Assembly (NCBI RefSeq): GCF_040567655.1
Contig: NZ_JBEXAC010000002.1
Location: forward strand, 992,001 to 1,056,000
DNA length: 64,000 bases
From: Chitinophaga sp. H8
GTDB lineage: Bacteria; Bacteroidota; Bacteroidia; Chitinophagales; Chitinophagaceae
Direction of reading: 5' to 3'
Shown: positions 1 to 6,895 of the stretch, piece after piece
How the letters are laid out: each line of letters opens with the position of its first letter
How positions within the stretch are numbered: the stretch's first letter is position 1
Made by a program: the position numbers and the translations under genes
The notes under the pieces: model-generated
Told to the model about the DNA's origin: nothing
The model's input: only the letters and a program-made list of their open reading frames with translations
Database searches by the model: none

Positions 1-159
1 CCTTAACCCATTAGAGAGGGTAAATTTATTATAATGGATCATATGCGTTTATTGGTTAAAGTAAGCTTCCTAACGGAAAATGCAAGTTACGTTAAAATAC
101 GCTATGGCGCATGCCACTGGAAGGCTACAGGGCTGCCAGGATGTTAAAGTGGTCTTAAA

Positions 160-1107
160 TTACCGTTGTGCAGCGATTTGTTCCAGGTAAAGCTCCCGCT
201 GCGCATAATTGACCGTGATATTGAACTGTTTCCATACATCATAGCCAATAGAGCCGGCCATTTCAGAAAGCGCCCCGCTGTCATTTACGTCTTTACAATA
301 ACTTACCGGTGTAGGTTTGATGACAGTATTGCCGATTTGCAGGGAAGGGATGTTGCTATTGATGTAGTAAAGCGTTTTGGTCATATCCTGTACTCTGTCT
401 GTATTAATCGTAGGGAGCAGCACATTCAGTTTGTGTTTATCTACATAGGGCCAGTTAAAAAGGATACCATAGTTGCCTCCGGAGGTAAAGTGGTAGCGCC
501 CGGATAAGGCTTGTCCATCCGGCAAGGTTATTACCGCTTCAATAGTGGGTGTGGTAAAGTTGAGCCGGAATGGCACCTGCTGGCCGGGTGTATTGGGAGG
601 AGTTTTCCCTGCCCGGTAAAAGACCAGCTGATGTTGACCGTGGTCAATTTTAACGATATACCTTTTTAGCAGGTCTACTCCAATGATACCATCAATTTTG
701 TAGCCACCTGTATTAAACTGGGTCAGGTCTTCCAGATATACCTTCACAAAGGGTAGGCGCAGCTGTTTGAAGTACAATGCATTGAGAGTTGTGGTTTGTA
801 CCATCAGCATACCATTGGTAGTCCCACTTACCCCCATGATCTTATTGCCGCGCAACTGCAGTTTGTTGGCCAGATCGCTGTGGAGGGTAGTAACCTCTGC
901 TCCTGTATCAAAGATAAAGTGTAAGGTATCGGTGCTGCCTGAGTAAATACCGGAGATCACCAGGTTGTCGTTGATGAGCTGGAAGGGAAGTATGGCCACG
1001 GGCTGAAGGCTCCCTGTTGGCCCAGGTGCAACAGTATTTTTTCCCTGTGCAGTAACCAGCACGGGACAGCATATGATGATCAGAAAAAAGCAACAGTAGC
1101 GCCACAT
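160..1107 (-). CDS. Retropepsin-like aspartyl protease family protein, secreted
   Basis: A 315-residue protein with an N-terminal signal peptide (hydrophobic residues about 5-20 ending at TAQG). An aspartyl-protease active-site motif, FIFDTGAEVTTL, lies near residue 65, and a flap-side motif, DGIIGVDLLKRY, near residue 140. Only one clear D-T-G motif is present, as in retropepsin-like bacterial families that act as dimers or non-catalytically. The second half repeats the fold weakly (LTFTSGG-like segment, GSIGYDVWKQFNITVNY) with its Asp lost. It lies 13 bp downstream of a longer paralogue on the same strand, so the two are probably cotranscribed. Protease activity is inferred from the motif; the substrate is unknown. 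The ATG at 1107 precedes a good signal peptide. Confidence 0.8.
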   Translation of the reverse strand: MWRYCCFFLIIICCPVLVTAQGKNTVAPGPTGSLQPVAILPFQLINDNLVISGIYSGSTDTLHFIFDTGAEVTTLHSDLANKLQLRGNKIMGVSGTTNGMLMVQTTTLNALYFKQLRLPFVKVYLEDLTQFNTGGYKIDGIIGVDLLKRYIVKIDHGQHQLVFYRAGKTPPNTPGQQVPFRLNFTTPTIEAVITLPDGQALSGRYHFTSGGNYGILFNWPYVDKHKLNVLLPTINTDRVQDMTKTLYYINSNIPSLQIGNTVIKPTPVSYCKDVNDSGALSEMAGSIGYDVWKQFNITVNYAQRELYLEQIAAQR

Positions 1108-1120
1108 TTTACAAATAACG

Positions 1121-2350
1121 CTAAAGAATACTTTTTATTGGTAGCTTTTTCAGAATCAACTCGTTATTACGCATGATCAGCAGGTTTACCCGGGTACCTA
1201 CGTTCTTAAGGAGTTCCCGGTAGAGTTGTAAATTACTGCCTACATAGTTATTGATGGCAATGACAATATCGCCCTTTTTAAAGCCTGCCTTTTCAGCCGG
1301 AGAGCCCTTGATAATATCTGTTATTTCTACCTTGCCATTGATCAGATAGATGATGAGGCCGGTATAGGAATAATCAAACATATCCCGGAAGTGGGTATTG
1401 GGAAGGAGATAGATTTCTTTCTTGGCATAGTTGAGCGTGATATTAAAGCGGCGCAACAGATCATTACCGATCATACCTCCCAAAAAAGGGTAGGCGGTGA
1501 TATTACTTACGTCATCAAACATGTAGGTAGGAACATTCCGGAAGCTGTAGTTGCCGATACGTACCTCCTGCATAGTGGTGAGTTGCATGGACATTTTACC
1601 CCCCAACCCCTGTGCTTCGGTTTCAATGATCTTGGTACGTTTGCGGGCCAGGAGGCCGCTGTCTTTAACAAACTGATTGGAGAGCAGCAGACACATACCC
1701 GCCCCGGTATCAAAATAATAGCGGGTATTTACCTGCCTTTTACCATTTTTTACCGGCGCATTAATCAGTGGGATAAGTGTAAGGGAGGGTTTCATCAGTA
1801 GTCCACCTTTAGGGTAGGTATGATTACCTTTGGTGTAAATGCTGATATCTTCCGTGTCATAATTCACATTTACAATGTACCTGCTGATAAGACTGTATCC
1901 AATGATACCGTCCACCTGCAAGCCATATACCTGACTGATCAGTTCATAGTCATTTACGTGAAAGTCGAGGCTGTCTACCACCAATCCGGGAAGCCGTAGT
2001 GAGCGGTGCATGGCAAAAGATACCTGTTTAGCCCCTCCCAGTCCACGAACGATACGGTCTGACGGGGTGAGTGGGATGCCGAGGCGGACACAGGTAGCTG
2101 TATCCAATGAAATGCCTGCACTACCCGTATCAAGGATAAACTGAAGCGTATCCGGAATATCATTCAGTTGTGCCTGGATAACCACAACGCCGCCATAAAA
2201 CTGTTTGAAGTGAAAACGGGTGATCAGTACGGATTCTTTAGTGGTATCTGGTTCCGGTTCAATAGCCAGCCTGCCGGCATGTGCATTATTACAAATGCCA
2301 GCGGTAGCTAATAGTATCAGCAGGGTGTGTAACAGATATATTTTAAGCAT
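1121..2350 (-). CDS. Aspartyl protease family protein with C-terminal PDZ domain
   Basis: A 409-residue secreted or periplasmic protein with a signal peptide at about residues 1-25. The first protease lobe carries FILDTGSAGISL followed by DGIIGYSLISRY. The second lobe carries RYYFDTGAGMCLLL followed by GGMIGNDLLRRFNITLNY. Both D-T-G motifs are intact, so this copy could form a complete pepsin-like active site within one chain. The last 80 residues form a PDZ domain (GSPAEKAGFKKGDIVIAINN). This two-lobe plus PDZ layout is common in Bacteroidota envelopes. It probably heads an operon with the shorter paralogue downstream. The cleavage target is unknown. Confidence 0.85.
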   Translation of the reverse strand: MLKIYLLHTLLILLATAGICNNAHAGRLAIEPEPDTTKESVLITRFHFKQFYGGVVVIQAQLNDIPDTLQFILDTGSAGISLDTATCVRLGIPLTPSDRIVRGLGGAKQVSFAMHRSLRLPGLVVDSLDFHVNDYELISQVYGLQVDGIIGYSLISRYIVNVNYDTEDISIYTKGNHTYPKGGLLMKPSLTLIPLINAPVKNGKRQVNTRYYFDTGAGMCLLLSNQFVKDSGLLARKRTKIIETEAQGLGGKMSMQLTTMQEVRIGNYSFRNVPTYMFDDVSNITAYPFLGGMIGNDLLRRFNITLNYAKKEIYLLPNTHFRDMFDYSYTGLIIYLINGKVEITDIIKGSPAEKAGFKKGDIVIAINNYVGSNLQLYRELLKNVGTRVNLLIMRNNELILKKLPIKSIL

Positions 2351-2496
2351 AAGGTCGGCAGGACATCATATTTATATAAATTTAACATTTAAATCCTTTT
2401 GTATAAAATTAAAATGTTACCAGCGGTTTCCTGGCTATGTATAACGGTTTACAGGGGCTCAACGGGAAGTGTGCGGATTATCCGTGTAAATTGCAC

Positions 2497-2504
2497 TACC
2501 TTTG
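2497..2504 (+). promoter_or_regulatory. Candidate Bacteroidota -7 box for mqnC
   Basis: TACCTTTG matches TAnnTTTG, the -7 consensus of the Bacteroidota primary sigma factor. It lies 77 bp upstream of the mqnC ATG and would give a 5' leader of roughly 75 nt. No convincing -33 TTTG is present at the usual spacing. Confidence 0.5.
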
Positions 2505-2581
2505 TTTGGCTTTATGGTGATGGTTTTTTAAGGAAGAAAATACCTTCAAAAGCGATGGATCGCCTGGAAAATGAATAGCAC

Positions 2582-3706
2582 ATGCAACTACAAGACTTAT
2601 ATCAAAAGGCGCTGAATTTTGAGTTCCTGACAGCAGCAGAAGGTGTATATGTATTTGAAAATGCCCCTTTGGCAGAATTAACCTATATCGGCAATGAACT
2701 CCGGAAAAAGCAGGTGCCGCATGGTAAAGTTACCTGGCAGATAGACCGGAATGTGAATACTACCAACGTATGTACGGCCAACTGTAAGTTCTGTAACTTT
2801 TACCGTATCCCCGGACATAAGGATGCTTACATTACCGGTATAGAAGAATACAAACGTAAGATTGAAGAAACTGTAAAATATGGTGGAGACCAATTGCTGC
2901 TGCAAGGCGGACACCATCCGGAACTGGGCCTCTCCTTTTATGTTAACCTGTTTAAAGAACTGAAGCAATTATATCCGGATGTTAAACTGCATACCCTGGG
3001 CCCCCCGGAGGTAGCACATATTACCAAGCTGGAGAAAAGCACCCATATAGAAGTACTGCGTGCCCTGAAGGAAGCAGGGATGGATAGTTTGCCTGGCGCC
3101 GGAGCAGAGATTCTGAATGACCGTGTTCGCCGCCTGATATCTAAAGGTAAATGCGGGGCACAGGAATGGCTCGATGTGATGCGTGCTGCACATAAACTGA
3201 ATATAGCCACTTCCGGGACTATGATGTTTGGTCATGTGGAAACGGTGCAGGAACGCTTTGAACACCTGGTGGATATACGGCAGGTACAAAGCGAAAAACC
3301 GGAAGGGCATTATGGATTTACCGCTTTTATTCCCTGGACTTTCCAGGATTCAGATACCTTATTGGCCCGTATCCGGGGTATACACAACCTGACTACCGCA
3401 GAAGAGTATATCCGTATGATAGCCATGAGCCGTATTATGTTGCCTAATATTAAAAATATCCAGGCATCCTGGCTCACAGTAGGGAAACAGGTAGCACAAA
3501 TCTGTTTACATGCCGGTGCAAATGACTTTGGTTCTATTATGATCGAAGAAAATGTAGTAAGTGCAGCGGGTGCTCCTCACCGCTTTACCTACCGCTCTAT
3601 CCAGGAAGCGATTAAAGAAGCTGGTTTTGAACCGCAATTGCGTACACAACTGTACCAGTTCCGCGATATCCCGGCACAGATCCAGGAGCAGGTGATAAAT
3701 TATTAA
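2582..3706 (+). CDS. mqnC: Cyclic dehypoxanthinyl futalosine synthase (MqnC)
   Basis: A 374-residue radical SAM enzyme of the futalosine menaquinone pathway. It converts dehypoxanthinyl futalosine to its cyclic form. The cluster motif NVCTANCKFCNFYR places C64, C68 and C71 in the CxxxCxxC spacing, preceded by the family's QIDRNVNTTN segment. The GGHHPELGLSFY and GAGAEIL segments are typical of MqnC/MqnE, and the CNFYR ending favours MqnC over MqnE. Other mqn genes are not in the window. The stop codon TAA merges directly into a heptamer repeat. Menaquinone made here would serve the cbb3 respiratory chain encoded about 20 kb away. Confidence 0.92.
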   Translation: MQLQDLYQKALNFEFLTAAEGVYVFENAPLAELTYIGNELRKKQVPHGKVTWQIDRNVNTTNVCTANCKFCNFYRIPGHKDAYITGIEEYKRKIEETVKYGGDQLLLQGGHHPELGLSFYVNLFKELKQLYPDVKLHTLGPPEVAHITKLEKSTHIEVLRALKEAGMDSLPGAGAEILNDRVRRLISKGKCGAQEWLDVMRAAHKLNIATSGTMMFGHVETVQERFEHLVDIRQVQSEKPEGHYGFTAFIPWTFQDSDTLLARIRGIHNLTTAEEYIRMIAMSRIMLPNIKNIQASWLTVGKQVAQICLHAGANDFGSIMIEENVVSAAGAPHRFTYRSIQEAIKEAGFEPQLRTQLYQFRDIPAQIQEQVINY

Positions 3707-3743
3707 GCTATTAGCTATTGGCAATTAGCTTTTAGCTGCCAGC
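3705..3743. repeat. NAGCTNN heptamer repeat, mqnC 3' end
   Basis: Five and a half consecutive 7-bp units with an AGCT/GGC core (AAGCTAT, TAGCTAT, TGGCAAT, TAGCTTT, TAGCTGC). They begin inside the mqnC stop codon. The locus belongs to the dispersed family described in the findings. Confidence 0.8.
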
Positions 3744-3802
3744 ATTATTTGCTAGAAGCGGGTGTTAAAAGCGGAAATTATTGTAATTATTGACAAATAT
3801 TT

Positions 3803-3843
3803 TACCACAAGTACAGAACAAATACTGTGCTTGTGGTTTTTTT
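3803..3843 (+). terminator. Rho-independent terminator downstream of mqnC
   Basis: A 12-bp stem (arms at 3805-3816 and 3825-3836, one wobble pair) is followed by seven T residues. It is flanked on both sides by heptamer repeats. Confidence 0.85.
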
Positions 3844-3845
3844 AT

Positions 3846-3911
3846 GCTAACAGCTAACAGCTAACAGCTAACAGCTAACAGCTAACAGCTAACAGCTAAC
3901 AGCTAACAGCT
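3846..3911. repeat. Perfect tandem heptamer (GCTAACA)x9
   Basis: Nine exact copies of GCTAACA at 3846-3908 plus a partial tenth. It has the same 7-bp period and AGC core as the degenerate heptamer arrays elsewhere, but is homogeneous, so it looks recently expanded by slippage. Between it and the next ATG (4031) only an AT-rich leader was seen. Confidence 0.95.
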
Positions 3912-4030
3912 TCTTTCACACTTCCTTAACACCTCCCACAAATAAATGTTAATTCCTGGCTTACCCTGTTACTATAGACCTCTTTACACGTCTAACAGGA
4001 ACAAACCAAATAATTAAAGGAGGAATTGAT

Positions 4031-4663
4031 ATGAAAAAGTTGGGTTTATTTATTGCAGGACTTATGGTGCTGGCATTGGGCGCCTGCACCAGCACAAAAG
4101 TCACCTCATCCTGGAAGGCTGGCAATACACAGATACAGCGTGATCAGAAAATTATAGTAATGGCATTGGTACCAGAAAAGGAACGTACCCTCCGGGCCCA
4201 GATGGAAGGGTATACTGTAGAGGAATTGCAAAAGAAAGGATATAATGCAGTATCATCATTGAAAGAATATGGCCCTCAGGCATTTGAGAAAATGAAGGAA
4301 AAGCAGGTGCTGGACAAGCTGCGTGAGAGTGATGCCAATCAGGTAATGACGATTACATTAACGGATAAAGGAAAGGAAAAAAGTTATGTACCCGGCAACA
4401 TGGGCTATTATCCCCCATTTGGTTACTATCGCTTCAGCCCTTATTATTCCATGTGGAATGCAAGGATGTATTCTCCCGGATACTATACTATCAATACCCG
4501 TTATTCCTGGGAAAGTAATTTGTATGATCTGAAAGGAGAACAATTATTATACTCTGTACAAACGGAATCTTTTGATCCCCCCACTACAGAAAGAATGGCA
4601 GTATTATTCGCACAGCAGATTGTAAAGGATATGAATAAACAACAGTTGTTATCAAAGAAGTAA
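4031..4663 (+). CDS. Putative lipoprotein
   Basis: A 210-residue protein with a lipoprotein signal (MKKLGLFIAGLMVLALGAC, lipid-attachment Cys at residue 19). It is followed by a Ser/Thr-rich linker and a domain resembling small envelope lipoproteins of the DUF4136 kind (TSTKVTSSWKAG at the start of the mature protein, strand-rich core). A Tyr/Pro-rich stretch (NMGYYPPFGYYRFSPYYSM) lies near residue 125. The leader carries a strong AAGGAGGA ribosome-binding site 8 bp before the ATG, unusual for this phylum, where Shine-Dalgarno sites are mostly weak. It appears monocistronic, between the mqnC terminator and its own. The function is not known. Confidence 0.8.
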   Translation: MKKLGLFIAGLMVLALGACTSTKVTSSWKAGNTQIQRDQKIIVMALVPEKERTLRAQMEGYTVEELQKKGYNAVSSLKEYGPQAFEKMKEKQVLDKLRESDANQVMTITLTDKGKEKSYVPGNMGYYPPFGYYRFSPYYSMWNARMYSPGYYTINTRYSWESNLYDLKGEQLLYSVQTESFDPPTTERMAVLFAQQIVKDMNKQQLLSKK

Positions 4664-4701
4664 TCGCAAGCATTTAGGTTGTGTATAAGCATAAATACCG
4701 G

Positions 4702-4729
4702 CGGGCAGGCGAAAGGCCTGCCCGTTTTT
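4702..4729 (+). terminator. Rho-independent terminator of the lipoprotein gene
   Basis: A perfect 9-bp stem, CGGGCAGGC, with a 5-nt loop (4711-4715) and a T-run at 4725-4729. Confidence 0.9.
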
Positions 4730-4857
4730 GTTTGGGCAGCAGTGTTTCACTCTCCGGATAGCTGAACGAAAATGAATAATAACGCCCTTTTGTTTTTCCC
4801 TGAAAACACAGTATGTTTATTTCTCTTTAATATTAAGAACACCGCCATTTATTGCTT

Positions 4858-5400
4858 ATGCTGGAAATACCTGTAAATGATGCTATACAATTAAGGCAGT
4901 TGCAACCACAGGATGCAGCATTTGTATTTAAACAGATTGAGGCTTCCCGCAAAAGCCTCCGCAAGTATTTACCCTGGGTGGATTATAATACTACGGAGGA
5001 GCATTCCATGCGTTTCATACAGCTGATGGTACGTAAAGCCGATGAGCAAGAGGCCATTGCGCTGGGTATGTGGTATGAGCAACAGTTTTGCGGTGTAATA
5101 GACCTCCATGCATGGGATCATATACTACAGAAGGCAGAAATCGGTTATTGGGTGGGCGAATCATTTCAGCGCAAAGGCATTGTTACCGCCTGTTGTAAAG
5201 CCCTGGTATCTTTTGCTTTCAAGAAGCTGCGGTTGAATAAAATAGAGATCCGCTTTGTATTGCAAAATGAGCGCAGTGCACAGATCCCTATTAAGCTCGG
5301 CTTTGCAAAAGAGGGTATTTTGCGTCACAATGCGAAGCTACACGGGCAGTTTGTAGATATGGTGATCATGGGGGTGTTACGGGAGGACTGGAAATATTAA
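4858..5400 (+). CDS. GNAT family N-acetyltransferase (RimJ/RimL type)
   Basis: About 180 residues. The N-terminal IQLRQLQPQDAAFVFKQIEASR segment (start of the GNAT fold), the WVGESFQRKGIVT acetyl-CoA pyrophosphate-binding loop (Q/RxxGxV-like) and the C-terminal KLGFAKEGILR motif are those of RimJ/RimL-type acetyltransferases. These acetylate ribosomal-protein N-termini, spermidine or antibiotics. The substrate cannot be assigned. An in-frame TTG lies two codons upstream at 4852; the ATG at 4858 is preferred. It faces the next gene tail to tail across a shared hairpin. Confidence 0.85.
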   Translation: MLEIPVNDAIQLRQLQPQDAAFVFKQIEASRKSLRKYLPWVDYNTTEEHSMRFIQLMVRKADEQEAIALGMWYEQQFCGVIDLHAWDHILQKAEIGYWVGESFQRKGIVTACCKALVSFAFKKLRLNKIEIRFVLQNERSAQIPIKLGFAKEGILRHNAKLHGQFVDMVIMGVLREDWKY

Positions 5401-5452
5401 ACGGGCGAAGCCGCGTACCTGTAGTAAAAGGTCTGGGAGGCAGCCTGTAAAA

Positions 5453-5486
5453 CAAAAAAGTGCACGTTTAAGTACACTTTTTGTTT
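5453..5486 (-). terminator. Bidirectional terminator between convergent genes
   Basis: Stem AAAGTGCAC/GTACACTTT around a 5-nt loop, flanked by A-run and T-run. The one mismatch on the plus strand becomes a G-U pair on the minus strand, so it works better for the minus-strand gene ending at 5518. Confidence 0.65.
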
Positions 5487-5517
5487 GGAAATAGTTCCGG
5501 ATATAAGCTTTATCTAT

Positions 5518-6411
5518 TTATACATCACAGATCTGAACGCATTGTTTCAGAGATGCCAGTTTGTCGGCATGTTTTGGAATAAACTCCTGGGCTACAAAGC
5601 CTTTAAATCCCGTTTCGTAAATAGCTTTCATAATGGCTGGATAGTATAGCTCCTGCGATTCATCTATTTCATTTCGTCCTGGTACCCCACCGGTGTGGTA
5701 GTGTGCAAAGTATTGGTGATAATCGCGGATGGTATGGATGACATCTCCATCCATGATCTGCATATGGTAAATATCATACAGCAGCTTAAAGTTTTCGGAA
5801 CCTACCGCTTTACAGAGATCTACCCCCCAGGCAGTATGATCGCATTGATAATCATGGTGGTCTACTTTACTGTTAAGAAGTTCCATCACCAGGGTTACCT
5901 TCTTTTTCTCTGCATAAGGCATCAGCCTTTTGAGCCCTTTTGCACAGTTTTCCAGCCCTTCCTGGTCGGAAAGTCCATTCCGGTTGCCTGAAAAGCAGAT
6001 GAGGTTAGTAAAGCCTGCTTTAGCGGTTTCGTCGATATAGTATTTAAAATACTCTTCCAGCTTATCGTGGTGTTCTACCCGGTTAAATCCCTTGGAGATA
6101 CCCCACTCAGGGCCATTGCTGGCTACCATGGCACAGGTAAGGCCATATTTCTTTAAAGTGGCAAATCCATCCGGCGCAATAAGGTCAATAGATTGAATAC
6201 CAATCTGTTTGGAGGCTTTGCACAAATCAGCCAGCGAAATTCCGCCGTAGCACCAGGCACAAACGGAGTGGTTGATTTTCCCTTTCAGCTGATCGTCTAC
6301 ACTGTTTTCATGGGCAGCTACCCTGCTGGAAAGACCGGATAAGGCGGTGGAAGCAAGGGCCACAGAGGCTACTTTTTTTATCATGTCGCGGCGTGAATTT
6401 TTGTCTGGCAT
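5518..6411 (-). CDS. Tat-exported hydroxypyruvate isomerase-family TIM-barrel protein
   Basis: A 297-residue sugar-phosphate isomerase/epimerase (AP endonuclease 2 superfamily). The N-terminus has a twin-arginine signal (SRRDMIKKVASVAL), so it is probably exported folded. The mature part starts with NHSVCAWCYGGISLADLCK, typical of hydroxypyruvate isomerase-like proteins. Metal-binding candidates include the Glu in VMELLNSKVDHHDYQCD, the Asp/His in LLYDIYHMQIMDGD and the Glu in VAQEFIP. Such exported Hyi-like proteins are common in sugar-degrading Bacteroidota, but the substrate here is unknown. It is a single-gene unit, convergent with the acetyltransferase. Confidence 0.85.
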   Translation of the reverse strand: MPDKNSRRDMIKKVASVALASTALSGLSSRVAAHENSVDDQLKGKINHSVCAWCYGGISLADLCKASKQIGIQSIDLIAPDGFATLKKYGLTCAMVASNGPEWGISKGFNRVEHHDKLEEYFKYYIDETAKAGFTNLICFSGNRNGLSDQEGLENCAKGLKRLMPYAEKKKVTLVMELLNSKVDHHDYQCDHTAWGVDLCKAVGSENFKLLYDIYHMQIMDGDVIHTIRDYHQYFAHYHTGGVPGRNEIDESQELYYPAIMKAIYETGFKGFVAQEFIPKHADKLASLKQCVQICDV

Positions 6412-6520
6412 TTTGCGTGGAATGTTTAGATTGGCTGAATTTAATCGAAATAACCAGGTTTTGCAAGGGGTAAAAACTTTTGGTAAGCTATTTGAGTATA
6501 TATAGTAAAACAGGGTTAAT

Positions 6521-6805
6521 ATGGAAAAATCATTTACTCCCAGTTTATGGATCTGTATTTTGTTGGACCTGATAGGTTGTGCCAGCTACGCTTTGCCGAT
6601 GATGGGTGAAGTGACTGATGTGCTTTGGGCGCCCATTTCTGCTTTTATCTTTTACCGGATGTTTGGTGGTACACTTGGTACCTTTGGGGGGATTTTTAAT
6701 TTTATGGAAGAGTTGTTTCCCGGTACGGATATTATACCCACGTTTACCATTGCATGGGTATTAAAAAAGGTTTGGTTTGGAAGAAGCCAAATGTCATTTA
6801 AATAA
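6521..6805 (+). CDS. Small integral membrane protein of unknown function
   Basis: A 94-residue protein with two hydrophobic segments (about residues 7-27 and 36-60) and a possible third near 75-88. It contains SLWICILLDLIGCASYALP and a Gly/Phe-rich turn. It resembles short conserved Bacteroidota membrane proteins but I cannot assign a family. It stands alone between a divergent upstream gene and a convergent downstream one. The ATG at 6521 follows a weak AT-rich leader. Confidence 0.7.
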   Translation: MEKSFTPSLWICILLDLIGCASYALPMMGEVTDVLWAPISAFIFYRMFGGTLGTFGGIFNFMEELFPGTDIIPTFTIAWVLKKVWFGRSQMSFK

Positions 6806-6833
6806 TGAGCCGGAGCCGATCCATCTGACCGGC

Positions 6834-6865
6834 AAAAAAAAGAGAACAGTTTAAAACTATTCTCT
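6834..6865 (-). terminator. Terminator of the TonB-receptor-like operon
   Basis: Stem AGAGAACAGTT/AACTATTCTCT (6841-6865, one mismatch) with a 7-nt A-run on the plus strand, which reads as a U-run for minus-strand transcription. It follows the 951-residue gene. Confidence 0.85.
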
Positions 6866-6895
6866 TATATCAGTAAAAAAGATGTGCCGGAGCTG

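Noticed and set aside
3846..3911. Possible CRISPR array or simple minisatellite gene feature
   Set aside because: Units are 7 bp with no spacers and no cas genes nearby. It is a tandem heptamer repeat.
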